A stretch of 62,284 nt of DNA from Pseudonocardiaceae bacterium YIM PH 21723 (GCA_003600225.1 QZFT01000050.1:1-62284); one strand, 5' to 3'. Numbered from the stretch's first letter, positions 1 through 9,298 are shown. Program-made: numbers and translations. Notes: generated by a model not told the origin, from the letters alone.

Positions 1-337
1 GTGGTCGTCCACTATGGACTGTGGGCACCTGAAGGCGTCCTTCGTTTACCTGAGGTAAACGAAGGACGCCTTCAGCGCGCTCAAGTAAACGATGGCGTCC
101 TTCAGGTCCCCCGCGGAAGCGGCCCCGACCGTCCAGACCGGCGTGCCCCCACCCAACACGAAGGCAGGAAAGACGCAGCCCGAAGCCCGTCTCCCCCCTC
201 CCCAGCGCCCTTTCCCCAACAGCCCAACCCCCCACCCCCGGACATAACAGTGCCCTCGGAGTGTTCCGCTCACTCCGAGGGCACCAGGGTCGGGGTGAAG
301 CTCGGTCCCTGCAGCCGAGCCCTACCCGTGTGGTCTG
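1..337. other. Non-coding left edge with repeats
   Basis: No convincing gene. A forward open frame over this stretch has a composition unlike a protein and runs through inverted repeats, so I reject it. The left part holds the repeat annotated separately at 29-105. Positions 255-290 hold a short GC-rich inverted repeat (CCTCGGAGTG / CACTCCGAGG) that lies 3' of the protease gene and may end its transcription. Confidence 0.6.
29..105. repeat. Inverted plus half repeat, CTGAAGGCGTCC family
   Basis: Positions 29-50 and 54-75 form a perfect 22-bp inverted repeat with a 3-nt loop, starting CTGAAGGCGTCC. A third diverged half copy lies at about 83-105 (GTAAACGATGGCGTCCTTCAG region). It is unrelated in sequence to the GAAGTTGRCGATG hairpins found elsewhere in the window. 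Function unknown. Confidence 0.7.
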
Positions 338-1717
338 TTATTTCGGTGCGGCCGCCAGCGTGACGTCCACCGTCTTGGCCGAGTTGCCGCTGCCGATGGT
401 CACCTTGACGACCGTGCCCGGCGCGTAGGACCGGACCGCCGCGATGAGCGAGTCACCGCCGTCGATGTTCCGGTCGTTGATCTTGGTGATCACATCGCCC
501 GACTTGATGCCCGCCTTGTCGGCCGGGCCACCCGAGGTGACCTCGCCGACCTGCGCCTGGGGCAGTCGCGAGTCGACCGTCACGCCGATGATCGACTGCT
601 GGGCCTTGCCGCCGTTCTGCAGCTCCTTGGCGATGCGCTGCGCCTGGTCGATCGGGATCGCGAAGCCGAGGCCGATGGATCCGCCCTGACCACCCTGCTT
701 GGCGTTCGGTGCGGTGGCGATGGCGCTGTTGATGCCGATCACCCGGCCGGCCATGTCGACCAGCGCGCCACCGGAGTTACCCGGGTTGATCGCGGCATCG
801 GTCTGGATCGCGTCGAGGACCGTGTTCTGGTCGGTGGGGCTCTCGCCGCCGACCCGCACCGGGCGGTTCAACGCGCTGACGATGCCGGTGGTGACCGTGT
901 TGGACAGGCCGAGCGGGGCGCCGATGGCCACCACCTGCTGACCCACCTGGAGATCGGCGGAGCTGCCGAACTCGGCGGGCTTGAGGCCGGTGACACCCTT
1001 GGCCTTGATCACCGCGATGTCCGAGTTCGGGTCGGTGCCCACCACGTTCGCGTCGGCCGTCTGGCCGCTGCGGAACTGGACGGTCAGCTTGCCGCCCTGC
1101 GCCGCCTCGGCGACCACGTGGTTGTTGGTCAGGATCAGGCCGGTGTCGCTGACGATGATGCCGGAGCCCTCGCCGCCGCCCTGGGCGGTGCTGACCTTGA
1201 TGGTGACGACCGAGTCGGACACCTTCTGCGCCACGGCCTCCACGCTGCCTTCCGGCGCGGTCTTGTTGCCGACCGGGGCCGCCGGGGAGTTCAGCACGTT
1301 GATGCTGGAGCCGAGGGAGTCCGGCGAGCCGTAGGTGGCGCCGATGACGCCGCCGAGTCCACCGGCGAGCAGCGCGGTCAACGCCACCGCGGCCAGGGTC
1401 CGGCGGGAGCTGGAGCCGGCCGGTTTGGTCAGGGCCGGCGGGTAGGTCGCCGGAAAGATGGGGCTGGGCCCGGGCTGGCCGCTCGGCGCCTGCTGGGGGT
1501 GCGGCTGGCCGGGCCAGGTGTACTGCTGGGTGGACCCCGCGGGCGCCTGGTAGGTCGGCGCGTACGGGTTGGTCTGCTGGGGCGGGATCTGCGCGACGGG
1601 CTCGTGCGTGGCCGGCGTCGGGGTCGCCTCGGTGGTGGACACCTCGGGAACGACGGGACCGGACGGCTGCGCGGGGGTCTGCTGCGGGCCACCGCTTCCG
1701 GGGGTGTTCTCTGTCAT
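338..1717 (-). CDS. HtrA/DegP-like membrane-anchored serine protease with PDZ domain
   Basis: 459 residues. A Pro/Gln/Thr-rich cytoplasmic tail (about 1-100) leads into one membrane helix (about 107-128), then a trypsin-fold protease and a C-terminal PDZ domain (about 365-455). The catalytic triad is visible: His200 (TNNHVV), Asp233 (NSDIAV) and Ser315 (GNSGGA). Such proteins degrade or refold damaged envelope proteins outside the membrane. The architecture matches mycobacterial PepD. It lies downstream of an MprAB-like two-component system and has its own direct-repeat operator 22 nt before the ATG, so regulation by that system is likely. A hairpin separates it from galT, suggesting its own transcript. 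Confidence 0.93.
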   Translation of the reverse strand: MTENTPGSGGPQQTPAQPSGPVVPEVSTTEATPTPATHEPVAQIPPQQTNPYAPTYQAPAGSTQQYTWPGQPHPQQAPSGQPGPSPIFPATYPPALTKPAGSSSRRTLAAVALTALLAGGLGGVIGATYGSPDSLGSSINVLNSPAAPVGNKTAPEGSVEAVAQKVSDSVVTIKVSTAQGGGEGSGIIVSDTGLILTNNHVVAEAAQGGKLTVQFRSGQTADANVVGTDPNSDIAVIKAKGVTGLKPAEFGSSADLQVGQQVVAIGAPLGLSNTVTTGIVSALNRPVRVGGESPTDQNTVLDAIQTDAAINPGNSGGALVDMAGRVIGINSAIATAPNAKQGGQGGSIGLGFAIPIDQAQRIAKELQNGGKAQQSIIGVTVDSRLPQAQVGEVTSGGPADKAGIKSGDVITKINDRNIDGGDSLIAAVRSYAPGTVVKVTIGSGNSAKTVDVTLAAAPK

Positions 1718-1738
1718 GGCTCTAGCTTGCGTCCTGTA

Positions 1739-1756
1739 CCTGAGAAGGGCCTGAGA
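1739..1756 (-). promoter_or_regulatory. MprA-type direct repeat upstream of the HtrA gene
   Basis: Read on the gene's strand, two copies of TCTCAGG lie with an 11-nt period (plus-strand CCTGAGA at 1739-1745 and 1750-1756). The first base of the pair is 22 nt from the ATG. The same arrangement at the same distance occurs upstream of the response regulator gene. Mycobacterial MprA binds loosely conserved direct repeats of this kind; that comparison is from memory. Confidence 0.7.
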
Positions 1757-1794
1757 TGCGCCTTGGCGTTCCCGTAGAACTCCCCTAAGGAATT

Positions 1795-1825
1795 CAACTG
1801 GCCCAGTCGGGGACTGGGCCAGTTG
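1795..1825. terminator. Hairpin between galT and the HtrA gene
   Basis: A perfect 14-bp stem (CAACTGGCCCAGTC with its complement) closes a 3-nt loop, 22 nt past the galT stop. No clear T-tract. It probably ends or attenuates the upstream operon before the protease gene. Confidence 0.75.
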
Positions 1826-1846
1826 CCTATCAACGAAGCGGGAGCC

Positions 1847-2902
1847 TCAGAGGGAACGGAGACGCTCGGCGATGGACTCGGGCGTGACGTCGCTGATCCA
1901 CACGCCGGCGCCGGACTCGGTGCCGGCCAGGTACTTGAGCTTGTCCGGGGTGCGCTGGATGGAGAACACCTGCAGGTGCAGCCAGCTCAGCTTCGGGTCG
2001 GTGTCCACCGGGGCCTGGTGCCACGCGGCCACGTACGGCAGCTCCTGACCGTGGTAGCGGTCCAGCCTGTCGAGGAGGTCCAGGTAGAAGGCGCCGAACT
2101 CGGTGCGCTCGTCCTCGGTCAGCTCGCCGATCGTGCCCACCTGCCGGTGCGGCACCACCAGCACCTCGACCGGCCAGCGCGCGGCGACCGGCACGATGAC
2201 CGAGCAGTGTTCACCGCGGTGCACCACCCGGGCGCCGTCGGCGTGCTCGGCGGCCAGCAGCGTGCCCATCGGGTGGGTGTCGGCGGCGGCGGCCATCTCC
2301 AGCATCCGCTGGGTGCGCGGGGCGATGAACGGGAAGGCGTAGATCTGTCCGTGGGGGTGCGGCAGCGTGGTGCCGATGGCCTCGCCGCGGTTCTCGAAGC
2401 AGTAGACCTGCTTGACCCCGGGCAACGCGCCCAGCTCGGCCGTCCGATCGGCGAGGGCCAGCAGCACCGTGTCCATCCGCGTCAGGTCGACGTCCTTGAG
2501 CGCGCCGTCGTGCTTGTCGGTGTAGCAGACGACCTCACAGCGACCGGCGGCCCTGGCCGACTCGGCGGGGACGCCGGACAGTTCTCCCGGCGGGCCGAAC
2601 AGCGACGGGAAGCGGTTCTCGAACACCACGACGTCGTAGCCGGACTCCGGGATCTCCGACTCGGATCCAGGCCTGCTGGGACACAGTGGACAGTCCGAAG
2701 TGGCCGGTTTGTAGGTGCGGGCCTGCCGGTGCGCGGCCAGCACGGTCCACTCGCCGGTCAGCGGGTCACGGCGCATCTCCGGGCGCGGATCGCGCTCGGG
2801 CAGGTCGCGCCGGTCGGCCGCGGTCCGCTCGGGGGCCTCGACGGAATCGTCGAAGTAGATGATCTCCCGGCCATCGGCCAGCCGGTTACTGGTCCTTCTC
2901 AC
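1847..2902 (-). CDS. galT: Galactose-1-phosphate uridylyltransferase
   Basis: 351 residues. Exchanges UMP between UDP-glucose and galactose-1-phosphate (Leloir pathway). The GalT active-site motif HPHGQ is present with its covalent histidine, and an early CPLC pair fits the structural metal site. The frame is open up to 3262, but I start at the GTG at 2902: it overlaps the kinase stop as GTGA, follows a GGGCGAG ribosome site and gives the usual actinobacterial beginning ([13 protein letters not shown]). The longer frame is kinase shadow. Its position between a sensor kinase and a protease gene is unusual and suggests it was captured into the operon. No galK or galE is seen nearby. Confidence 0.92.
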   Translation of the reverse strand: MRRTSNRLADGREIIYFDDSVEAPERTAADRRDLPERDPRPEMRRDPLTGEWTVLAAHRQARTYKPATSDCPLCPSRPGSESEIPESGYDVVVFENRFPSLFGPPGELSGVPAESARAAGRCEVVCYTDKHDGALKDVDLTRMDTVLLALADRTAELGALPGVKQVYCFENRGEAIGTTLPHPHGQIYAFPFIAPRTQRMLEMAAAADTHPMGTLLAAEHADGARVVHRGEHCSVIVPVAARWPVEVLVVPHRQVGTIGELTEDERTEFGAFYLDLLDRLDRYHGQELPYVAAWHQAPVDTDPKLSWLHLQVFSIQRTPDKLKYLAGTESGAGVWISDVTPESIAERLRSL

Positions 2903-4332
2903 TCGCCCATACCCGGGCGACCCGGCAGCTGCACGGTCAGCAACGCTCCACCTTCCACGGCGCGGCCGACGAACACCGCCCCGCCGTGTCGTACCGCGAC
3001 CTGTTTGACGATCGCCAGGCCCAGACCGCTGCCGGGCAGCGTCCTGGCCTCGGAGGACCGGTAGAAGCGTTCGAAGACGTGGGGCATGTCCTCCGCTGCG
3101 ATACCCGGCCCCTGGTCGGCCACCTGAAGCGCGGCGGTGCCATCCCCTACCTGCACCAACCGCACCGAAACGGTGCCGCCGGCCGGACTGTACTTCACCG
3201 CGTTGTCCAACAGGTTCAACGCGGCCCGCTCCAGGGCGTTGGCATCGCCCAGCAGGGTCCAAGGCTGCAGGTCAACGTCGAACGTGACGTTCGTCCCGCG
3301 CCGCCCCGCGCGGTCCACCGCCCGCTCGATGACCCCCACCATGTCGACCGGCTCGTGCACCACCTGCGGCGCGTCCTCGCGGGCCAGTTCCACCAGGTCA
3401 CCGACCAGGGTGGACAGCTCGTTGATCTGTGCCCGGACGTCGTCGTAGATCTCCGCGCGATCGGACTCGGGCAGCGTGCGCGCCCCCGGTTTGCTGGAGG
3501 CCACCAGCAGTTCCACGTTGGTGCGCAGCGAGGTCAGCGGCGTCCGCAGTTCGTGCCCGGCGTCGGCGACCAGCCTGCGTTGCCGTTCCTGGGACTCGGC
3601 GAGCGCGCCGAGCATGGTGTTGAAGCTCTGGGTGAGCCGGGCGAGCTCGTCGTCCCCGGCGATGGGAATCGGCCGCAGGTCACCGGTCCGGGCCACGTGT
3701 TCGGCACCGGCGGTGAGCCGCTGGATCGGCACCAGACCGGCCCGCGCGACGGCGGCACCGGCCACCGCGGCCAGGATGATCCCAGCCCCGCCGACCAGCA
3801 CCAGCACCAGGCCGAGCCGGTGCAGCGTGTTCTCCATCGGCGCCATCGGCACGGCCACGAAGACGGCTAAACCCTCGCTGCGGCTCTCCGCGACGACCCG
3901 GAACTTGCCCCCGGGTCCGTTGTCGGTCCGCGGCTGGCTGCGCTGCGTCTTCCCCTGGACGACGTCCAGTTCGGTCTGGCTCAGCGGGAAGCCCTTGACC
4001 TTGACGTCGGCCAGCGAGGCCCCGGCCCGGATCAGTCCCACCTGGGTTTCGGTGGCGTCCAGGATCGCCCGGGGGATGTCCGAGTCCATGGTGCTGCCGA
4101 TGGCAGCGCTGTTCGCGGCCGCGTCGACCCGGCGCAGCAGCGAGTCGTCCAGGTCCTGGGACAGGCTGTTGCGCACGGTCAGATAGGCGGCCAGCGAGAC
4201 CAGGGCCACCGCGATGCCCACGCTGAACGCGGCGAGCAACGTGACCCGGGAGTTCAGCGAGAACCGCTCCGGCTGGCTGCGTTCCGCGGACTCGTAGTCG
4301 GTGGGGTGGGGAGCTGAGGGGGCGTGCGTCAC
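2899..4332 (-). CDS. mprB: Envelope-stress sensor histidine kinase, MprB-like
   Basis: 477 residues, GTG start overlapping the regulator stop (GTGA). Order: short cytoplasmic tail, membrane helix (about 30-50), extracytoplasmic sensor region of about 110 residues, second helix (about 165-190), HAMP linker, dimerisation helix with the phosphorylated His in [10 protein letters not shown], then a HATPase domain with the N-box [10 protein letters not shown] and G-boxes (DQGPGI, GSGLGL). It should autophosphorylate and pass phosphate to the regulator encoded just upstream. MprB identity rests on architecture, the partner gene and the nearby HtrA protease, not on an alignment. Confidence 0.88.
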   Translation of the reverse strand: MTHAPSAPHPTDYESAERSQPERFSLNSRVTLLAAFSVGIAVALVSLAAYLTVRNSLSQDLDDSLLRRVDAAANSAAIGSTMDSDIPRAILDATETQVGLIRAGASLADVKVKGFPLSQTELDVVQGKTQRSQPRTDNGPGGKFRVVAESRSEGLAVFVAVPMAPMENTLHRLGLVLVLVGGAGIILAAVAGAAVARAGLVPIQRLTAGAEHVARTGDLRPIPIAGDDELARLTQSFNTMLGALAESQERQRRLVADAGHELRTPLTSLRTNVELLVASSKPGARTLPESDRAEIYDDVRAQINELSTLVGDLVELAREDAPQVVHEPVDMVGVIERAVDRAGRRGTNVTFDVDLQPWTLLGDANALERAALNLLDNAVKYSPAGGTVSVRLVQVGDGTAALQVADQGPGIAAEDMPHVFERFYRSSEARTLPGSGLGLAIVKQVAVRHGGAVFVGRAVEGGALLTVQLPGRPGMGE

Positions 4333-5021
4333 GGTGCGGTCTCCCGCAGCACGTATCCGACGCCGCGCACGGTGTGCAGCAGCCGGGTCTCGCCCTCCGC
4401 CTCGGTCTTACGCCGCAGGTAGCCGACGTAGACCTCGAGGGCGTTGCCGGAGGTCGGGAAGTCGTAGCCCCACACGTCCTCCAGGATCTTGCTCCGGGTG
4501 AGCACCTGCTTGGGGTGGGTCATCAGCAGTTCGAGCAGCGCGAACTCGGTGCGGGTGAGGTTGATGGACCGCTCACCGCGGCGCACCTCACGGCTGCCCG
4601 GGTCGAGTTCCAGGTCGGCGAAGACCAGCTTGTTGGCGCCGGGCGCACCGGCGTCGGCGGTGGTCTTGCGCCGCAGCAACGCGCGCAGCCGGGCGAGGAG
4701 CTCCTCCAGCGCGAACGGCTTCGGCAGGTAGTCGTCGGCACCCGCGTCGAGGCCGGAGACCCGGTCGGAGACGGCGTCCCGCGCGGTGAGCACCAGGATC
4801 GGCAGATCGTCGCCGGTGCTGCGCAGCCTGCGGCACACCTCAAGGCCGTCCAGCCTGGGCATCATGACGTCCAGGACCATGGCGTCCGGCCTGCTGACGG
4901 CCAGCTGGTCCAGCGCCTGCTGGCCGTCGCCGGCGAGCTCGACCGTGTACCCGTTGAACTGCAGCGAGCGCCGCAGCGACTCACGGACGGCTCGATCATC
5001 GTCAACAACCAGGATGCGCAT
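4329..5021 (-). CDS. mprA: OmpR-family response regulator, MprA-like
   Basis: 230 residues. An N-terminal receiver domain (MRILVVDDD acidic pair, phospho-acceptor Asp in [12 protein letters not shown], conserved Lys in LPKPF) is followed by a C-terminal winged helix. I start at the ATG at 5021; a further 17 codons upstream are open but precede the conserved first strand and run into the operator. The stop overlaps the kinase GTG start. It probably controls its own operon and the protease gene through matching direct repeats 22 nt before each start. Confidence 0.9.
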   Translation of the reverse strand: MRILVVDDDRAVRESLRRSLQFNGYTVELAGDGQQALDQLAVSRPDAMVLDVMMPRLDGLEVCRRLRSTGDDLPILVLTARDAVSDRVSGLDAGADDYLPKPFALEELLARLRALLRRKTTADAGAPGANKLVFADLELDPGSREVRRGERSINLTRTEFALLELLMTHPKQVLTRSKILEDVWGYDFPTSGNALEVYVGYLRRKTEAEGETRLLHTVRGVGYVLRETAP

Positions 5022-5042
5022 GAGATCAGTGTGTACCGGAGG

Positions 5043-5060
5043 CCTGAGAGGCGCCTGAGA
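5043..5060 (-). promoter_or_regulatory. MprA-type direct repeat upstream of the regulator gene
   Basis: TCTCAGG occurs twice with an 11-nt period on the minus strand (plus-strand CCTGAGA at 5043-5049 and 5054-5060). A degenerate third unit (CCCTGAC) lies at 5064-5070. The position relative to the start codon is the same as at the protease gene, which suggests autoregulation. Confidence 0.7.
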
Positions 5061-5075
5061 GGACCCTGACACTCG

Positions 5076-5687
5076 CTACAGATTTCGCGCGATCGGTGCG
5101 TGCCAGCCCCGCCACATGGCCACGATGCGTAGTCCGGTGGCCAGTACCGCCCCGATCGGGATGACCAGATCCTGCGGCAGGTGCAGCCAGTGCCCGACGG
5201 CGACCACCATCGCCCCGGCCAGCGCCGCGAGGGCGTAGATCTCCTTCTGCAACACGAGCGGGACCTGCCGGAGCAGCACGTCCCGCATCGCGCCGCCGCC
5301 GACGCCCGCGGTCATGCCGATCAGGCAGGCGCTGTAGACGGGGGCGCCGTACGCGAGGGCGATGGTGGTGCTGGTCGTGCTGAACAGGCCGAGCCCGATG
5401 GCATCGGCCACCAGCACGCCGCTGCGCAGCTTGGTGAGCCTGGCCAGCTGGTTGTGGAAGAAGAAGACGATCAGCCCGGCGGCGCCGGAGACCGCCAGCC
5501 AGCGCCCCTGGGTGAGCGTGGTCGGCGGGTGCACGCCGAGCAGCACGTCCCGGACGATCCCGCCGCCGAGCGCGGTGGTCATGCCGAGGATGACCACGCC
5601 GAGGATATCCAGCCGGGAGCGGACGGCGGCCAGTGCACCGGAGGCGGCGAACACCGCGGTACCCAGCAGTTCCAGGAAGAGCAGCAC
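5076..5687 (-). CDS. UPF0126/YicG-like membrane protein
   Basis: About 203 residues made of two similar halves, each with about three membrane helices. Repeated glycine-rich signatures are seen: FAASGALA and GGGIVRDVLLG in the first half, GVGGGAMRDVLL in the second. Some UPF0126 members transport glycine; the substrate here is unknown. I start at the GTG at 5687 because the hydrophobic first helix begins there; a TTG 21 nt upstream is possible. Same strand as the regulator, separated from it by the operator. Confidence 0.85.
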   Translation of the reverse strand: MLLFLELLGTAVFAASGALAAVRSRLDILGVVILGMTTALGGGIVRDVLLGVHPPTTLTQGRWLAVSGAAGLIVFFFHNQLARLTKLRSGVLVADAIGLGLFSTTSTTIALAYGAPVYSACLIGMTAGVGGGAMRDVLLRQVPLVLQKEIYALAALAGAMVVAVGHWLHLPQDLVIPIGAVLATGLRIVAMWRGWHAPIARNL

Positions 5688-5735
5688 AGGGGTTAGTTTC
5701 CCGCACAATCAGCCGGAAGCCCTCGCGGATTTAGG

Positions 5736-6569
5736 TCACTCCCAGGTGAAGAAGCCCTGCCCGGTCTTCTTGCCCAAGTGCCCTGCGGCGACCTTGTCCC
5801 GCAGCAGCTGCGGCGGCTCGAACCGGGGGCCGAGCTCGCGGGCCAGGTGTTCGGCGATGGCCAGCCGGACGTCCAGGCCGACCAGGTCGCCCAGACGCAG
5901 CGGGCCCATGGGCCAGCGGTAGCCGAGGCGCATGCCGGTGTCGATGTCCTCGGCGCTGGCCACGCCGTCCTCCAGCATGCGGATCGCCTCCAGGCCGACG
6001 GCGACACCGAGCCGGGAGGTGGCGAAGCCGGGGGTGTCCCGCACCTCGATCACCGTCTTGCCCATCAACTCGGCCCACTGCCGGGCCTTGGCCAGGGTCT
6101 GCGGGGATGTCCCGTCGTGCAGCACGATCTCGCAGAGTTCCTGCACCGGAACGGGATTGAAGAAGTGCATGCCGAGAATCCGGTGCCCCGGAAGGCCTTC
6201 GGCGATGGAGCCGAGGGAGAGCGAGGAGGTGTTGGACGCCAGCACCGCGTTCGGGCAGTTGGCCGCGAGCTCGCCGAAGATCCGCCGTTTCAGGGACAGG
6301 TCCTCGGGAACGGCCTCGATGATCAGCTCGGCATCGGACGGCAGGTCCACCAGGGCGTCCACAGTGGACAGGTTCTGCAGCAGCTTCTCCGGCACGATGT
6401 CCGGGTTCTTCTTCGCCGAGCGGGCCAGTGTCCCGGCCACCGTCTCGATCGCGGTCGCCGCCCGGTCCGCTGTGGACTCGGCGACGATCACCGGGCCTCC
6501 GGCCACCAGGAGTACGTGGGCGATTCCGGCGCCCATGGTGCCGCCGCCGACCACTACCGCCACGCCCAT
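5736..6569 (-). CDS. 3-hydroxyacyl-CoA dehydrogenase (3-hydroxybutyryl-CoA type)
   Basis: 277 residues. NAD(P)-dependent oxidation of (S)-3-hydroxyacyl-CoA in fatty-acid or butyrate metabolism. The N-terminal Rossmann domain has GGGTMGAGIA; FFNPVPVQELCE carries the family region after the catalytic His (MHFFNPVP); the C-terminal domain has TPGFATSRL. Its length fits single-domain family members. Start chosen at the ATG at 6569 behind a strong AGGAG site; the open frame extends 13 codons further without support. Confidence 0.92.
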   Translation of the reverse strand: MGVAVVVGGGTMGAGIAHVLLVAGGPVIVAESTADRAATAIETVAGTLARSAKKNPDIVPEKLLQNLSTVDALVDLPSDAELIIEAVPEDLSLKRRIFGELAANCPNAVLASNTSSLSLGSIAEGLPGHRILGMHFFNPVPVQELCEIVLHDGTSPQTLAKARQWAELMGKTVIEVRDTPGFATSRLGVAVGLEAIRMLEDGVASAEDIDTGMRLGYRWPMGPLRLGDLVGLDVRLAIAEHLARELGPRFEPPQLLRDKVAAGHLGKKTGQGFFTWE

Positions 6570-7038
6570 GTGACACTCCTCGTTGATTTCGGCGTCGGAC
6601 TGTAACACGCCCTTGGGTGTGTGGGTGTGAGCCTAGGGCTGGTGGGGGCTTCTGGTGGTTGGCGAAAGCGGCTTTGGAGGGGGAGATGGGCTCGGGGTGG
6701 GTCTTTGCTGCCTGCTTGTTGGGTGGGGGCACGCCGGACTGGGTGGTTGGGCCGGGAAGGGCTACTGAGCGCTATCGCGAGGGCGTGGCTGCTGGTGATT
6801 TCCGGGGAGGCGGCGGGGTGAGATCACGGCCTGTGGCGATCATGCCCCTGTCGACTCGCTGGAGACCGGCAAACCCGGGTTGAGTCCATTGTGGACAGAG
6901 TGGTTGTTCCTGGTTAAAGACAAAATGAGGCTCGGAATTCGTCTTTAACCAGGAACATCCCACCCCGTTCACCCACAAGAACCCCAACGGCCACACCAGC
7001 CCCTCCAGTTACGCCCACATCCGTGCCAGGGTGACGGT
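6570..7038. other. Intergenic region with one hairpin
   Basis: About 470 bp with G/T-rich, non-coding-like composition in its first half. Apart from the perfect hairpin at 6905-6957 I see no gene, tRNA or clear operator. It separates divergent genes and should hold both promoters. Confidence 0.5.
6905..6957. repeat. Perfect 17-bp hairpin, AT-richer than surroundings
   Basis: TGTTCCTGGTTAAAGAC at 6905-6921 is the exact inverse of 6941-6957, with a 19-nt loop that includes GAATTC. It lies between divergent genes, about 80 nt before the HD-domain gene, so it is not an ordinary terminator. It may be an operator, a leader structure or a dispersed repeat; no other copy was seen in the window. Confidence 0.7.
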
Positions 7039-7671
7039 ATGAAGGAGATCTGGGCGGAAGCGGTGATGGCCCTCGGCGGCACACCGGACTCGGGCGACCT
7101 GGAAACCCGGTACGCCGAACCACATCGGCGCTACCACAACACCACGCACGTGCTGGCCGTCGTCCGCGACGCGCGGACCCTCGCCGAGCACCTGATGCTG
7201 ACCGACGAAGAGCGGGCGATCCTCACGCTGGCCGCGTGCGCCCATGACGTGATCTACGACGGCAGGCCGGGCGAGGACGAACGCGCCAGCGCCCAGTGGG
7301 CCCGCGACCACCTCACCGACATCCGGCCGGAACACGCGGAGCGGGTGGCGGACCTCGTCCTGGCGACGATCACCCACGAGTCGGCGGATCCCCTCGCGCA
7401 CGCGCTGCTGGACGCCGACCTGGCGATCCTCGGCGCACCGCGGGCCGACTACGACGAGTACCGGATCAATGTCCGCGCCGAGTACGCGCGGTACGACGAC
7501 GCGACGTGGTCCGCCGGCCGCACCCGGGTGCTGCGCTCGCTGCTCGACCGGAAACGCCTCTACGTCACCGAGCCCGCGCACCGGCTGTGGGACGCCGGCG
7601 CGCGGGCCAACATGGTTCGGGAGCTCCGGCTGCTCAGCCCAGGTCCAGCAGGCCCCGCTGCGCGGCCTTGA
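7039..7671 (+). CDS. HD-domain family protein (predicted metal-dependent phosphohydrolase)
   Basis: 210 residues. [10 protein letters not shown] near the start and [11 protein letters not shown] carry the metal-binding His and HD pair typical of this small HD family, which is annotated as predicted metal-dependent hydrolase; the substrate is unknown. No clear ribosome site precedes the ATG, so translation may be leaderless or nearly so. Its last 38 bp overlap the convergent L32 gene. Confidence 0.85.
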   Translation: MKEIWAEAVMALGGTPDSGDLETRYAEPHRRYHNTTHVLAVVRDARTLAEHLMLTDEERAILTLAACAHDVIYDGRPGEDERASAQWARDHLTDIRPEHAERVADLVLATITHESADPLAHALLDADLAILGAPRADYDEYRINVRAEYARYDDATWSAGRTRVLRSLLDRKRLYVTEPAHRLWDAGARANMVRELRLLSPGPAGPAARP

Positions 7672-7801
7672 CCAGGCGGCGCGGGACGCGGATCTCCTTG
7701 CCCGCCACCGTGATCGTCACCAGGTCGGGCGCGGTGGCCTTCCACTGCGACCGCCGGTGCCGGGTGTTGGACCGGGACATCTTCCGCTTGGGGACCGCCA
7801 T
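7634..7801 (-). CDS. rpmF: Ribosomal protein L32, cysteine-free form
   Basis: Only 55 residues, beginning [20 protein letters not shown], a clear L32 signature. It has no cysteine, so it lacks the zinc ribbon of zinc-binding L32. The ATG overlaps the L31 stop (TGATG), so it is the last gene of the leftward zinc-starvation operon. The 3' end overlaps the tail of the HD gene on the other strand. Expected role: replaces the zinc form in the 50S subunit when zinc is scarce. Confidence 0.93.
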   Translation of the reverse strand: MAVPKRKMSRSNTRHRRSQWKATAPDLVTITVAGKEIRVPRRLVKAAQRGLLDLG

Positions 7802-8052
7802 CAGCGCGACCTCTTTCCGTAACGCCGCTCGAACCGCTCCACCCGGCCCTCGCTGTCCATCACCCGCCGCTCACCGGTCCAGAACGGGTGCGAGTACGCG
7901 CTGACATCCAGCACCAGCAACGGATACGTGTTGCCGTCCGACCATTCGACGGTCTGCCGCGAGGTCGCGGTGGACCGGGTCAGGAACGATTCGCCGGTGA
8001 GCGAGTCGCGGAAGACCACCGGGTGGTAGTCGGGGTGGATTCCTGGTTTCAC
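7801..8052 (-). CDS. rpmE2: Ribosomal protein L31 type B (zinc-free)
   Basis: 83 residues beginning [16 protein letters not shown], the L31 type B signature. It contains no cysteine, unlike the zinc-binding type A. The GTG overlaps the upstream stop (GTGA) and follows AGGAAGGA. Open frame upstream is shadow of the upstream gene. Under zinc limitation it replaces the zinc-bearing L31 on the 50S subunit; its neighbours are other cysteine-free ribosomal proteins. Confidence 0.95.
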   Translation of the reverse strand: MKPGIHPDYHPVVFRDSLTGESFLTRSTATSRQTVEWSDGNTYPLLVLDVSAYSHPFWTGERRVMDSEGRVERFERRYGKRSR

Positions 8053-9269
8053 TGTTCGTCCTTCCTCGTCTGTGGCAGCGCGAGCACGTCGGCGTTCTCG
8101 TCGCACGGCTCGGTGTGCCATTCACCAAAGGGGTCCGGGTAGGCCCGCCACTCGGCCTCACCGGCGGCGAGTTCCTCGTCGGTCAGCAGCGCGGCGTCCA
8201 GCGCGGCGGTGATCTCCGCCGGGGACGCGTCGTGGCACAGCACGACCAGGGACTGCTCCCGGTCGCCGTAGTAGTCGTCCCAGCGCAGCGCGGCCAGCGC
8301 GGTGCGCTCCTCGTCCTCCTCGGACCAGTCGGCGGTGGACGCGAGCCAGCGCCCGGCGTGGCCGATGCGCAGCCCACCGCCCGCCGAGTCGACCCACAGC
8401 ACGTGTTCCGGGCGGCTGGCCAGCCACACCCGTCCCCTGGCCCGCACGACGCCCTGCAACAGCAGGTCGAAGGCGGCGTGCAGCCGACCGGGGTGGAACG
8501 GCCGGCGCGCGTAGAACAGCCGCAGCACCACCCCGGCGTCGGTGCCCAGCGGCGGCTGCCCGCGCAGCAGCGGACCATGGGCCGAGTCGGGTTCGCCGCG
8601 GCGGGCGGTCTCCGGCACCCCGGCCAGCAGCGCCGCCGGCCGCGCATCCTCCAGGGCAACCTGCGGCACCCCGGACACCAGCCGCTCCAGCACCGCGACG
8701 GTGCGCAGCTCCTCCAGAGTGCCGGCCGAGCCGCTGAACACCAGGGTGTCGGCGAACTCCACCTGCCCCACGACGACCTGGGCGACCGTGCGCTCGTCAT
8801 TGGCGCCCGCGCGCAGCCCGCGTTCGTCCAGCAGCTCGTCGCCGGTGGCGTCGGCCAGCCAGGTCCCCAGGTCCAGCGCGGTGATCACGGCTTCCACGAA
8901 CACCCGCTCATCGAGGGTCTCCTCCTCGATGACCACGCTGCGCAGCGCCCAGCAGATCGCCTCCGGTTCCAGTGCCGGGTCCAGGTGCACCACGATCCGC
9001 TCGAACCCGAGCATGGCCAGCTCGCGGATCGTCGGCAGCAGGTCCTCGCGCAGCGTGCAGCTCACGCAGCCGTGCGCCAGTTCCAGCGGCGTGGACTCGT
9101 CCTGGCCGCCCCAGCGGAGCCTGCGCCAGACCACGCCGTGCTCCATCGTGCGCAGGTCGTGGTGCACGACGGCGGTATCGGGCTCGGCGGCGAACCTGTT
9201 CGCCACCTCCGTGGCCGCCTCGGCCGCCAACCCGGCCACCAGCACCACGGGGACTCGCTCAGCGTTCAC
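8049..9269 (-). CDS. MRF/CobW-family protein of the zinc-starvation ribosome locus
   Basis: 406 residues, related to CobW/COG0523 proteins; the actinobacterial member in this setting is known as the factor that recruits a ribosome hibernation protein. A family-type cysteine motif is present ([11 protein letters not shown]) and a C-terminal CobW domain follows. The N-terminal strand VPVVLVAGL is not followed by GK[S/T], so the Walker A loop looks degenerate and GTPase activity is doubtful. I start at the GTG at 9269, five nt after GGAGG; the frame runs to 9314 but would overlap the Zur-like box. It leads the leftward operon with L31 and L32. Confidence 0.85.
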   Translation of the reverse strand: MNAERVPVVLVAGLAAEAATEVANRFAAEPDTAVVHHDLRTMEHGVVWRRLRWGGQDESTPLELAHGCVSCTLREDLLPTIRELAMLGFERIVVHLDPALEPEAICWALRSVVIEEETLDERVFVEAVITALDLGTWLADATGDELLDERGLRAGANDERTVAQVVVGQVEFADTLVFSGSAGTLEELRTVAVLERLVSGVPQVALEDARPAALLAGVPETARRGEPDSAHGPLLRGQPPLGTDAGVVLRLFYARRPFHPGRLHAAFDLLLQGVVRARGRVWLASRPEHVLWVDSAGGGLRIGHAGRWLASTADWSEEDEERTALAALRWDDYYGDREQSLVVLCHDASPAEITAALDAALLTDEELAAGEAEWRAYPDPFGEWHTEPCDENADVLALPQTRKDEQ

Positions 9270-9283
9270 CACAGCCTCCGTAT

Positions 9284-9298
9284 TGAGAACGGTTTCCA
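9284..9298 (-). promoter_or_regulatory. Zur-like box for the leftward operon
   Basis: TGAGAACGGTTTCCA, a 7-1-7 near-palindrome similar to the actinobacterial Zur site TGAAAATGATTTTCA (11 of 15 by eye), just upstream of the MRF ribosome site. Confidence 0.6.

Noticed and set aside
1-363. 120-codon plus-strand frame at the window edge
   Set aside because: It spans inverted repeats and the end of the HtrA gene; no ribosome site or protein-like pattern.
2903-3262. Extended N-terminus of GalT
   Set aside because: It lies wholly inside the kinase coding region in another frame and lacks GalT-like sequence.
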